A DNA stretch of 27,705 nt from JBDSTZ01 sp039927975 (GTDB lineage Bacteria; Pseudomonadota; Gammaproteobacteria; Burkholderiales; Burkholderiaceae_D), in contig JBDSTZ010000085.1 in the NCBI GenBank assembly GCA_039927975.1, positions 1 through 27,705 of the forward strand, in the 5' to 3' direction. The notes under the pieces were generated by a model, which was given only the letters and a program-made list of their open reading frames with translations, did not search any database and was not told the DNA's origin. How positions within the stretch are numbered: position 1 is the stretch's first letter; every line of letters begins with the position of its first letter. A program made the position numbers and the translations under genes. Below, piece after piece: positions 8,723 to 15,486 of the stretch.

Positions 8723-9916
8723 CTAGCGTACCGACGTGGCCCCGTCGAGCGGGGTGACGGTCACATTGACCTGCAAGGTTTGCTCGCCGCCGCCGAGCAC
8801 CACGCCGCGCAGGGGGGTGACGTCGCTAAAGTCGCGTCCCCAGCCCAGCGTCAAATGTTCGTACTGAACCAGGCAGCGGTTGGTGGGATCGAAATCGACC
8901 CAGCCGAGACCGGGCGAGAACACCGAGACCCAGGCGTGCGAAGCATCGCAACCGATCATGCGCGGCTGGCCTTCCGGCGGATGGGTCTGGATGTAACCGC
9001 TCATGTAGCGCGCCGGCAAGCCGATGCTGCGCAGGCAGCCGATCATCAACTGGGCGAAATCCTGGCACACGCCACGCCGCCCCGTCATCACCTCGGCCAG
9101 CGGGGTCGAGATATCGGTGGCGCCGCCGTCGAACTCGAAGTCATCGAAGATGCGCTCGGTCAGGTCGAGGGCGGCGTCGAGCAGGGGGCGGCCCGGCGTG
9201 AAGCTCAGGCGCGCGTAGTCCTCGATGGCGCCGTTCCAGCGCACGTGGGGCGACTCGAACAGGTAGCGGCAGGCTTCTTGCAGCAGCGGATCGCGCGACT
9301 GCTGAACCATGTCGCGCAGCACCTCCCACGGCGGCGAACCGGCGATGTCGGCCAGGCCGGCGCGCGGCAGCAGCGCCAGCGTCGATTCGGCGCGCACCAG
9401 CAAGTCCTTGTGGGGCGTGCTGATGGCGAAGCGCCGCGTCGCGTTGCCAAAGTAATCGAGGCGTTCGGCGCCGTTGTCGTCGGGCGCAGGATCGACCAGC
9501 AGGTAGTGCGACTCGCACTGCTGGCTGGGGAAGCTGCGCGGGGTCAGGTGCACCAGTTGCTGCGACAAGGTAACCATGCTCTGGTAGCTGTAGCGCGTTT
9601 CGTGCAGCACCTTGAAGCGGCGCTGCGGCGCGATGCCGGTGTGCGATTGCGATGGAAATTGCGATTGCGATTGCGTTTGCGATTGCGTTTGCGTTTGCGT
9701 TTGCGTTTGCGTTTGCGTTTGCGTTTGCGTTTGCGTTTGCGTTTGCGTTTGCGATTGCGTTTGCGTGTGCGTTTGCGATGGCAATTGTGACTGGGCTTGC
9801 AATGGCGCCTTTGCCGCCACCCCGGACGGCGGCTCGGCTTGCAACGCTGGATCGGGTGGCGGTACGTGCATCCGGTTCGGCATCGGCGCCTGGGTTTGAA
9901 TCTGAGTCTGGGTCAT
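8723..9916 (-). CDS. Transglutaminase-like protein with expanded Gln-Thr N-terminal tract
   Basis: A 397-residue protein. From about residue 98 (RRFKVLHETRYSYQSMV) to the end it is a standard bacterial transglutaminase-like protein: N-terminal beta domain, then catalytic Cys284 (RRGVCQDFAQLM), His near 326 (DASHAWVSVF) and Asp near 340 (WVDFDPTNRC). Ahead of this lies a 97-residue low-complexity extension: a Pro/Gln-rich start, then about 20 alternating Gln-Thr or Gln-Ser pairs encoded by a hexanucleotide repeat. Most relatives start near the RYSY strand. I still accept the ATG at 9914-9916 because AGGAG precedes it by about 9 nt and the frame is open throughout. It is first in the minus-strand cluster with the DUF2126 and ATP-grasp/alpha-E genes, which often occur together. 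Confidence 0.9.
   Translation of the reverse strand: MTQTQIQTQAPMPNRMHVPPPDPALQAEPPSGVAAKAPLQAQSQLPSQTHTQTQSQTQTQTQTQTQTQTQTQTQTQTQSQTQSQSQFPSQSHTGIAPQRRFKVLHETRYSYQSMVTLSQQLVHLTPRSFPSQQCESHYLLVDPAPDDNGAERLDYFGNATRRFAISTPHKDLLVRAESTLALLPRAGLADIAGSPPWEVLRDMVQQSRDPLLQEACRYLFESPHVRWNGAIEDYARLSFTPGRPLLDAALDLTERIFDDFEFDGGATDISTPLAEVMTGRRGVCQDFAQLMIGCLRSIGLPARYMSGYIQTHPPEGQPRMIGCDASHAWVSVFSPGLGWVDFDPTNRCLVQYEHLTLGWGRDFSDVTPLRGVVLGGGEQTLQVNVTVTPLDGATSVR
9643..9780. repeat. Hexanucleotide microsatellite (GCGTTT)n inside a coding region
   Basis: On the plus strand the stretch is built of 6-base units. Eleven perfect GCGTTT units run from 9685 to 9750, flanked by GCGATT, GCGTGT and GCGATG variants on both sides. 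On the coding (minus) strand each unit reads CAA ACG or a variant, giving Gln-Thr or Gln-Ser pairs. The unit length is a multiple of three, so gain or loss of copies keeps the frame and changes only the length of the tract. Confidence 0.95.
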
Positions 9917-10133
9917 GCAATGCCACTCCTGCCGCCGTGGAAGGCGACTACATAAGGATCAATCGAGCTCACCTGGACAATGTAGCATGCGAGCGACGCG
10001 TTCCACAGGCCGGATCACGCACCAAGAATGGGCGCGCATGCACCTGAAGGCGGCAAGGTCATGCCGACCGCCCGTCCGGTACACAGACCCGGCCCGGATT
10101 GAAATTGCAGAAGCGAACATGCATGGGTGCCCC

Positions 10134-10217
10134 TCGCATTCGGCCCGGGTCCGGTCGCATCCGGCGCGTGTCACCGCGCATCTGGCGAGGGTCAGCTCGC
10201 AACCAGCGCTACCGGTC
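10134..10217. repeat. Degenerate 21-bp tandem repeat, about four units
   Basis: Units beginning 'tcgcatt', 'tcgcatc', 'gcgcatc' and 'tcgcaac' start at 10134, 10155, 10176 and 10197, an exact 21-bp period. Each is followed by a GC-rich 'cggcgcgtgtc'-like stretch. Translation in one plus frame gives a weak 7-residue repeat (SHSARVR, SHPARVT, AHLARVS), but no start signal supports a protein. Confidence 0.6.
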
Positions 10218-10263
10218 GCCTGCCAGCGCGCCTCGCCATGCGGCGCCGATGTGGCTGGCGCCG

Positions 10264-10302
10264 CGTGCACAAACAACGTGCACAAGCGGCGTGCACAGGC
10301 GC
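10264..10302. repeat. Three 13-bp direct repeats each with a GTGCAC palindrome
   Basis: CGTGCACAAACAA, CGTGCACAAGCGG and CGTGCACAGGCGC follow one another without gaps. The first eight bases, CGTGCACA, are identical in all three and contain the self-complementary GTGCAC (10265, 10278, 10291). The array lies between the RmlD-like fragment and the transglutaminase cluster. Confidence 0.65.
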
Positions 10303-10363
10303 GGAAAGATGCGAGCCAATCGCGCGTCATTGTGGCGTCGGCGCGACACCCGGAGCTGCCGGC

Positions 10364-10945
10364 CTACACCGCCCGCATGGCTGTACCGTATTCGGCGCGC
10401 ACACCGCCGCGCGCCTCGGCAAACCGTTCGAGTGCGTCAGCCAGCGGCGGCATCAGCACCGCCCTCTCGCTGCCAAGCGCGCTGTAGACCGGACGGATCG
10501 CCCCCGGCGCCTGCCTCGGCACCGGCCGCGCCTCCAGCCGCGCGGGATCGACCCCGGCCGCCTGCGCCGCCATCACGGCCAGTTGCGCCCAGCTCACCGC
10601 AGTGTCGTTGGCCAGATGCCAGATGCCGCGTTCGTGGTCGATCAGCAAGTCCAGGCAGGTATTGACCAGGTCCGGCACGTAGGTCGGCGACACCGTCAGG
10701 TTGCTGGCCGCCACGACGTGCTCGCCGCGCTCGAGCGCCGTCAGCGCCTGATGGACAAAATTGTGCGCATCCCATTGCCCGAAAAAAGCACTGCTGCGCA
10801 CCACCAGCGCCTGCGGGTGGGCATCGAGCACGCGCCGTTCCGCCTCGGCCTTGCTTTGTCCGTACACGCCGAGCGGCGCGGTCGGATCGGACTCGAGATA
10901 CGGTCGGTCGCGTTCGCCGTCGAACACCAGATCGCTCGAAAAGTG
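10364..10945 (-). pseudogene. RmlD-like NAD-dependent sugar epimerase/reductase, C-terminal fragment
   Basis: Minus-strand codons from about 10945 to the stop at 10364 give 193 residues: HFSSDLVFDGERDRPYLESD, TAPLGVYGQSKAEAERRVL, SSAFFGQWDAHNFVHQAL, then a C-terminal part ending GTAMRAV. SSDLVFDG, the YxxxK catalytic pair in YGQSK and the TAPLxVYG segment are marks of the RmlD_sub_bind family (dTDP-4-dehydrorhamnose reductase and relatives). The Rossmann glycine motif and first ~80-100 residues that should precede SSDLVFDG are missing. Upstream of about 10945 the same frame stays open but reads antisense of a Crp-type gene fragment, so the ATG at 11170 is not a true start. The cofactor site is lost and the product is probably inactive. 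In relatives this domain can be fused to a glycosidase, so the lost part may have been longer. Confidence 0.8.
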
Positions 10946-11197
10946 CTGATGACGCACGACCGGGTCGACGGCGACGATTTTTTCCTGACCCAGGAGTTTA
11001 TCGCCGACATGCTTGGTGTGCACCGGCCCAGCGTGAGCCTGATGGCCGGCGCATTCCAGCAGGCTGGTTTCATCAAGTACAGGCGTGGGGCGATGTCGAT
11101 CCTCAACCGCGAAGGCCTCGAAGAAGCCAGTTGCGAATGCTATGCGACCAGCGCGGCGCAGTTTGCGCAACTGCTCGGGCCGGCTGAGAATTTATGA
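10943..11197 (+). pseudogene. Crp/Fnr-family regulator, C-terminal DNA-binding fragment
   Basis: The plus-strand frame from about 10943 to the TGA at 11195-11197 reads VLMTHDRVDGDDFFLTQEFI, then ADMLGVHRPSVSLMAGAFQQ, AGFIKYRRGAMSILNREGLE and EASCECYATSAAQFAQLLGP. This is the winged-helix HTH of Crp/Fnr proteins: LTQEFIADMLGVHRPSVS is the helix-turn-helix and the next segment is the wing. About 150 N-terminal residues (cyclic-nucleotide-binding fold and dimer helix) are missing; the upstream frame is antisense to the RmlD-like fragment. The recognisable homology starts within a few bases of where the RmlD-like homology ends. A short HTH-only product could in principle be made, but no ribosome binding site is seen. 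Confidence 0.8.
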
Positions 11198-11227
11198 GCC
11201 CGCCCTGATCAGCCGCGCGCACCAGGC

Positions 11228-11476
11228 TTAATGCATCGGCGCGCCGGCGACGCCAGCGCCCGCAGCCGGCGCGACGGCGGGCATTTCCGGCGCAGTGCCA
11301 TCGTGGATAAGTTGGCGCAGCGCCTGGCGCAGCTCCGGACCGTCGGCGTGGCGATGGACGGCCACGGCGTGCTGTGCGGCCGCCTCGATCAGTTCCTCTT
11401 CCGAGTCGGCAGCGATCGCGACCGAGCAGTTCATGTCGCTTGGGTAGTCGCGACAATCAATATATTTGCGGCCCAT
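11228..11476 (-). CDS. DUF1059 family small protein
   Basis: An 82-residue protein starting MGRKYIDCRDYPSDMNCSVA. The KYIDCRxxPSxMNCxVAIxADxEEEL core followed by AAxQHAVxVH is the DUF1059 signature. GGAGG lies about 5 nt before the ATG at 11474-11476. Members are small soluble proteins of unknown function; the conserved Cys, Asp and His residues could bind a metal, but this is inference. The last 20 residues are an Ala/Pro/Gly-rich tail beyond the usual domain. It lies downstream of a 40-codon gene on the same strand and may be cotranscribed with it. Confidence 0.9.
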   Translation of the reverse strand: MGRKYIDCRDYPSDMNCSVAIAADSEEELIEAAAQHAVAVHRHADGPELRQALRQLIHDGTAPEMPAVAPAAGAGVAGAPMH

Positions 11477-11561
11477 GATGTCCTCCCTCTTTCGCAGCGT
11501 CGGCCGGCGATCGCCGGCTCCATTCCACTATAGGACGGGGAAAGCCAGTACGAAAGCGGTA

Positions 11562-11684
11562 TTACTGGCCGCGTCCGCACAAAGCCATGTGCTTGAACTC
11601 GTTGGAAATCTTAAGGCGCTTTCCTGGCGCTGGCCCATCGGGACCGGCTTTCACCGGGGCTTTCAACATCGCGTTCTTTTTCAT
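11562..11684 (-). CDS. 40-residue basic small protein
   Basis: A short frame too small for most gene callers. The ATG at 11682-11684 is preceded by GGAGG at 11691-11695 with 6-nt spacing, the strongest ribosome binding site in this region. The product begins MKKNAMLKAPVKAGPDGPAP and ends ISNEFKHMALCGRGQ, with a TAA stop at 11562-11564. It is very basic (about eight Lys plus two Arg), has one Cys near the end, and has no signal peptide or membrane segment. No family is recognised. It could bind nucleic acid or be a leader peptide for the DUF1059 gene 86 bp downstream. The ideal ribosome binding site and compact frame are the main evidence. Confidence 0.6.
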   Translation of the reverse strand: MKKNAMLKAPVKAGPDGPAPGKRLKISNEFKHMALCGRGQ

Positions 11685-11734
11685 GTACATCCTCCAAGGA
11701 CATATTGTCCTCTATTTGGATGTCCGCCGAAACC

Positions 11735-11754
11735 GGGTCAGCTCAATCTGACCC
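11735..11754. repeat. Perfect 7-bp inverted repeat (hairpin)
   Basis: GGGTCAG (11735-11741) and CTGACCC (11748-11754) pair perfectly around a 6-nt loop. The hairpin lies downstream of the GH43 gene and upstream of the 40-codon gene, both on the minus strand, with no U-tract on either side. It could be a transcript-end structure or a remnant of an insertion-sequence end or dispersed repeat. Confidence 0.55.
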
Positions 11755-11783
11755 CCATGCTGTTTGGCCCCCCATGCTGTTTG
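11752..11783. repeat. 15-bp direct repeat immediately after the GH43 stop codon
   Basis: CCCCCATGCTGTTTG occurs at 11752-11766 and again at 11769-11783, an offset of 17 bp. The second copy abuts the GH43 stop codon (11785-11787). Such a short, exact duplication suggests slippage or insertion/excision of a small element. Confidence 0.65.
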
Positions 11784-11784
11784 C

Positions 11785-12912
11785 TTAGGGTTTGGCGAGG
11801 CCCTTACCGTTGACGATGGGCTCGCCGATGTCGCCCGGCTTGAACGGCGATGTGAGCGGGTCCATCGGCTTGATCGCGCCATCCTTGTCGAATTCCATGC
11901 GCACCAGGTTGGTCTCGCGCTTGTAGCCGCCGCCGCCTGGAATAGCGTGCCGGTGGTAGGCCACGTACCAGCGGTCGGTGCCGGGCACGTTGACCACGCT
12001 GTGGTGCGCCGTGCCTACCGCCAGGCCGTGTTTTTGCAGCACGATGAAGTCTTTCTCGGCCGCCTTCACCGGTCCCAGCGGCGAATCGGACGTGCCCCAG
12101 CCGACCCGGTAGTTCGGGCTGCGCGCGTCGTCGATCGACCACATGAAGTAATACTTGCCGGCGCGTTTGAACACGACGATGCCTTCGCGGAAGTCCTTCA
12201 TGGGGATTTCGTGCACCTCGCCGTCGAGGGTGATCATGTCCGGCTTGAGCTTGTAGACGTTGGCACGCTCGGCACCGTTGCCCCAGTACAGGTACGCCTG
12301 GCCGTCGTCGTCGATGAAGGGATAGGGGTCGATCGTGTTGGTGCTGATTTTGCCGGTGCGTACCAGCAGCGGTTTGCCGAGCGCATCGACGAACGGGCCG
12401 GTCGGGCTTTTCGCCGTGGCCACGCCGATCTTGCCCTTGGCGCAGAAATAGAAATAGTAGGTGCCGTTGCGCTCGATGGTGTCCGGCGCCCACGCTTCAA
12501 TGTTGGCCCAGGCCAGATCCTTGGTCACGTCGAGGATCATGCGCTCTTTCTTCCAGTCCACCAGGTTCTTCGACGACCAGACCGAGAAGTCGGTGGTCTG
12601 CCAGTTCGGCTTGTCCGAGGTCGGGTAGATGTAATAGGTGTCGCCGAACACGCGGATCGCCGGATCGGCGGTGAAGCCGTCGAGAATTGGTTTCGGCGGC
12701 GTCGGCAGCACTTCCAACGCCGGGGCCTGGGCCGATGCCGCGACGGCAGCCGGGGCCGCAGCAGAGGCAGGGGCGGAGGCCGACGAAGAACCCGCAGCCG
12801 GCGCGCTCGCCGGCGCCACCACGGCCGCGCCAGGCGCGACCGGATTCTGCGCGCAACCGGCCATCGCCACGAGGGCGGAACTGACGACAAACGACATCAA
12901 ACGACGCGACAT
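11785..12912 (-). CDS. GH43 family glycosidase, predicted lipoprotein
   Basis: I start at 12910-12912 (MSRRLMSFVVSSALVAMAGC) because GAGGT precedes it; an ATG 9 codons upstream lacks a site. The first 20 residues form a lipoprotein signal ending AMAGC, with Cys20 as the lipidation residue. An Ala/Ser/Pro-rich linker of about 45 residues follows. The rest is a five-bladed GH43 propeller: DPAIRVFGDTYYIYPTSD with the likely base Asp, EAWAPDTIERNGTYYFYF, DPYPFIDDDGQAYLYWG with the pKa-modulating Asp, and REGIVVFKRAGKYYFMWS with the likely acid Glu. Family members act on arabino- or xylo-oligosaccharides, but the family number does not fix the substrate. Lipidation would anchor it in the outer or inner membrane facing the periplasm. 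It is divergent from the GH31 gene and shares a 149-bp control region with it. Confidence 0.92.
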   Translation of the reverse strand: MSRRLMSFVVSSALVAMAGCAQNPVAPGAAVVAPASAPAAGSSSASAPASAAAPAAVAASAQAPALEVLPTPPKPILDGFTADPAIRVFGDTYYIYPTSDKPNWQTTDFSVWSSKNLVDWKKERMILDVTKDLAWANIEAWAPDTIERNGTYYFYFCAKGKIGVATAKSPTGPFVDALGKPLLVRTGKISTNTIDPYPFIDDDGQAYLYWGNGAERANVYKLKPDMITLDGEVHEIPMKDFREGIVVFKRAGKYYFMWSIDDARSPNYRVGWGTSDSPLGPVKAAEKDFIVLQKHGLAVGTAHHSVVNVPGTDRWYVAYHRHAIPGGGGYKRETNLVRMEFDKDGAIKPMDPLTSPFKPGDIGEPIVNGKGLAKP

Positions 12913-12956
12913 GATTCTACCTCGACAAGAAATGGACATGAATTCTAGCGCACCCA

Positions 12957-12970
12957 GCTGTACCTACAGC
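12957..12970. promoter_or_regulatory. Candidate operator (6-2-6 dyad) between GH43 and GH31 genes
   Basis: GCTGTA-cc-TACAGC is a perfect 6-bp inverted repeat with a 2-base spacer. It lies 45 bp upstream of the GH43 start. A -10-like TAGAAT on the minus strand (12942-12947) would place the dyad over that promoter's -35 region. A repressor or activator of the two divergent glycosidase genes could bind here; no regulator gene for it is in the window. Confidence 0.4.
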
Positions 12971-13004
12971 GAGGTTTTATTGCCACGTATGAATCAGATG
13001 TAGT

Positions 13005-13032
13005 TTGAAACAAATCAAATCTGACATAAAAT
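13005..13032 (+). promoter_or_regulatory. Sigma70-type promoter for the GH31 gene
   Basis: TTGAAA at 13005-13010 and TAAAAT at 13027-13032 are separated by 16 bp; each matches the consensus at five of six positions. Transcription would start near 13039 and give a leader of about 23 nt carrying the AAGGAG site. The region is markedly AT-rich compared with its surroundings. Confidence 0.65.
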
Positions 13033-13061
13033 TGCCGCTCAGCTAAACAGAAGGAGTAAAG

Positions 13062-15455
13062 ATGGACCCGAGGAGCTTGGCAGGCGCGCGTTTAATTCCC
13101 GCGCAACCACGTAATAATAGTACGCGCAGCGCGGTCGCCGCTGCCTTCGTCGGCGCCACCATGGCGGCCGTCTCGGCCGTCGCAGCGCCGATCGCCACGC
13201 TCGACCGCGAAGGCGCCTGGGTCTCGATCGAAGCTTACGGTCCCAATGTCGTGCACGTCGTTATCGCCGCCGACAAGGCCGAGGCGCTCAAGGCGCCGGG
13301 CCACGGCATTCTCGCCAAGGCGTCCGACAACGCGCCATTCCGCCGCGCCAGCGGCAAGGACGGCGACACCTTCAGCTCGGCCGCCCTGAGCCTGCACGTG
13401 AACGCCGCGCCGCCGCCGCACGTGCCGAGCGCCGGTGAAAAATATTTCGCCCCCGCGCTGGCGCCGGTCGGCCTGCAGGTCAAGAATGCCAAGGGCCAGC
13501 AAGTGCTCAGCATGACCGGCTGGGAAATGTCGCCGCAAACTGTCAACACCGAAAAAACCTTCCAGGTCGGCGCCTCGTTCGCCCCGGCGCTCGACGAGCA
13601 TTACTACGGCATGGGCCAGAACCAGGAATCGCTGGGCCCGCTCGACCTGCGCGGTCGCGTGCTCGACTGCAAGCACTGGTACGACGCCCCGGCCGGCGAA
13701 TCGGTCTGCGTGCCTTTCATGGTCTCGTCCAAAGGCTACGGCATCGTCTGGGACAACCCCTCGGCCACGCGCTTCGTCGGCGCCGTCAACGGTCGCACCA
13801 GCTTCCAGTCCAACGTCGGTGAGCGGGTCAGCTTCTTCATCATCACCGGCAGCACGCCGGAGGAAATCTATTCCGGCTACGCCCGCCTGACCGGCAAGAC
13901 CCCGATCCCGCCGAAAGCGGCGTTCGGCCTGATCCAGTCGAAGGCGCGCTATGAAAGCCAGCAGGAAGTGCTGCGCGTGGCAAACACTTACCGTCAAAAG
14001 AAATATCCGCTCGACGTGATGGTGGTCGACTGGTTCTACTGGACCCGCATGGGCCAGATGGATATCGATCCGACCCAGTTCCCCGATCCGGACGGCATGA
14101 ACAAGCAGCTGCACGACATGGGCATGCAATCGATCGTGTCGGTCTGGCCGCGCTTTGAATCTTCGGGCCGCTATTTCAACGAGCTCGACGGCAAGGGTTT
14201 CTTCCTCAAGGACAAGGACGGCAAGACGGTCGACGGCTTGCCGTTCCGCTCGGACCGCACCGGCGCCCTGATCGACTCGACCAATCCGGCCGCCCGCAAG
14301 TGGTTCTGGGAAAAGACCCGCGACAATATCCTGTCGCACGGCTTCGATTACCCGTGGCTCGACGAGACCGAACCGGATCTGGTGCCGGACGGTTATTTCT
14401 TCTCGGTGGGCTCGGGCGACCGTTACCACAACCTGTTCCCGCTGGTGCACGTCGAAGGCGTGGCCGACGGCATGCGCGCCTGGAAACCGAACAAGCGCGC
14501 GCTGATCCTCTCGCGCGCCGACTACCTCGGCTCGCAGCGCACCGGCGCGCTGTTCTGGTCGTCGGACATCTCGCCCTCGTGGGAAGCGCTGGCGCGCCAG
14601 ATTCCGACCGGTCTGAACATGACCGCCTCCGGCATCGCCTACTGGGGCAACGACATCGGCGGCTGGCAATCGCTGCCGCCGACCACCAGCGCCACCAAGC
14701 CGGCCCTGCTCGACCCGTCCGACGCGCGCGAGACGGTCCAGCAATTCCACGACTATCCGGAACTGCTGACCCGCTGGTTCCAGTACGGCACCTTCCTGCC
14801 GACCCTGCGCCTGCACGGCGACCGCAAGAACGCCGACATCTGGTCCTTCGGCAAGCAGGCCGAAGCGGTGATGGCGAAGTTCGACCAGTTGCGCTACCGC
14901 CTGGTGCCCTACATCTACAGCCAGGCCAAGATGACCCACGACACCGGCGCGCCCTTCATGCGCGCCCTGTGGATGGACTTCCCGAACGATCCGAACGTGG
15001 CCAACATCGGCACCCAGTACATGTTTGGCCCGGCCTTCCTGGTCGCGCCGGTCACCGAGCAGGGCCAGCTTGAAAAGGATGTCTACCTGCCGGCCGGCAG
15101 CGACTGGTACAACTTCTGGACCAACGAGAAGCAGGCCGGCGGACGCTGGATCAAGGTGGCTGCGCCGATCGACCAGATTCCGGTGTTCGTGAAAGCCGGC
15201 TCGATCGTGCCGATCGGCGCCGACGTGCAGTCGACCGCCGGCGCGCAGGCGATCGCGCAGGTGCTGGTCTACCCCGGCAAGAATGGCGACTTCACGCTGT
15301 ATGACGACGACGGCGTGTCGTACGACTACGAAAAGGGCAAGGGCGTGAGCACCCGTCTGCAATGGGACGATGCGGCCGGCAAGCTGTCGGCCAGCGGCGG
15401 CGAGAAGGACTTCGCCAAGCGCGCGCCGTCGCTGTTGAAAGTGATCGGCCGCTAA
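13062..15455 (+). CDS. GH31 family alpha-glycosidase (alpha-xylosidase/alpha-glucosidase type), secreted
   Basis: A 797-residue protein. AAGGAG lies 5 nt before the ATG. After a basic start, residues 22-42 (RSAVAAAFVGATMAAVSAVAA) look like a Sec signal peptide, although its ~20-residue N-region is long. An N-terminal beta-sandwich is followed by the GH31 barrel: VDWFYW, then the nucleophile Asp434 in YPWLDETEPDL and the acid/base Asp531 in YWGNDIGGW. C-terminal beta domains, including a DUF5110-like segment (VYPGKNGDFTLYDDDGVSYDYEKG), complete the usual layout. The WLDETEPD form resembles alpha-xylosidase-type members more than alpha-glucosidases, so release of alpha-xylose from xyloglucan fragments is a reasonable inference. 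The partner is the divergent GH43 gene. No transporter or TonB receptor is seen nearby. Confidence 0.93.
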   Translation: MDPRSLAGARLIPAQPRNNSTRSAVAAAFVGATMAAVSAVAAPIATLDREGAWVSIEAYGPNVVHVVIAADKAEALKAPGHGILAKASDNAPFRRASGKDGDTFSSAALSLHVNAAPPPHVPSAGEKYFAPALAPVGLQVKNAKGQQVLSMTGWEMSPQTVNTEKTFQVGASFAPALDEHYYGMGQNQESLGPLDLRGRVLDCKHWYDAPAGESVCVPFMVSSKGYGIVWDNPSATRFVGAVNGRTSFQSNVGERVSFFIITGSTPEEIYSGYARLTGKTPIPPKAAFGLIQSKARYESQQEVLRVANTYRQKKYPLDVMVVDWFYWTRMGQMDIDPTQFPDPDGMNKQLHDMGMQSIVSVWPRFESSGRYFNELDGKGFFLKDKDGKTVDGLPFRSDRTGALIDSTNPAARKWFWEKTRDNILSHGFDYPWLDETEPDLVPDGYFFSVGSGDRYHNLFPLVHVEGVADGMRAWKPNKRALILSRADYLGSQRTGALFWSSDISPSWEALARQIPTGLNMTASGIAYWGNDIGGWQSLPPTTSATKPALLDPSDARETVQQFHDYPELLTRWFQYGTFLPTLRLHGDRKNADIWSFGKQAEAVMAKFDQLRYRLVPYIYSQAKMTHDTGAPFMRALWMDFPNDPNVANIGTQYMFGPAFLVAPVTEQGQLEKDVYLPAGSDWYNFWTNEKQAGGRWIKVAAPIDQIPVFVKAGSIVPIGADVQSTAGAQAIAQVLVYPGKNGDFTLYDDDGVSYDYEKGKGVSTRLQWDDAAGKLSASGGEKDFAKRAPSLLKVIGR

Positions 15456-15486
15456 GCCGCATCAACCTCCGGACCGGCGGGCGGCG

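Larger units (their letters stand above)
9917..10363. other. 447-bp gap with short tandem repeats, no convincing gene
   Basis: Open frames on both strands here are repetitive and lack ribosome binding sites. The region should contain the promoter of the transglutaminase cluster near 9930-10000, but no strong -35/-10 pair stands out. Two repeat blocks (10134-10217 and 10264-10302) are listed separately. The gap ends at the stop codon of the RmlD-like fragment. Confidence 0.5.

Noticed and set aside
9643..9780. CRISPR-like repetition
   Set aside because: The units are six bases without spacers and encode a Gln-Thr tract; this is a microsatellite.
10364..11170. A 268-codon minus-strand frame read as an intact RmlD-like protein
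   Set aside because: The first ~75 codons are antisense to the Crp/Fnr fragment and show no Rossmann motif; only the C-terminal part is homologous.
10127..11197. A 356-codon plus-strand frame read as one protein
   Set aside because: Only its last ~84 codons resemble a known family (Crp/Fnr HTH); the rest is antisense to the RmlD-like fragment and to repeats.
11764..12948. A 394-codon plus-strand open frame opposite the GH43 gene
   Set aside because: Antisense to a gene with a lipoprotein signal and GH43 motifs; no independent evidence.
13092..15362. A 756-codon minus-strand open frame opposite the GH31 gene
   Set aside because: The plus-strand frame has a signal peptide, a promoter and the GH31 catalytic motifs; the antisense frame has none.
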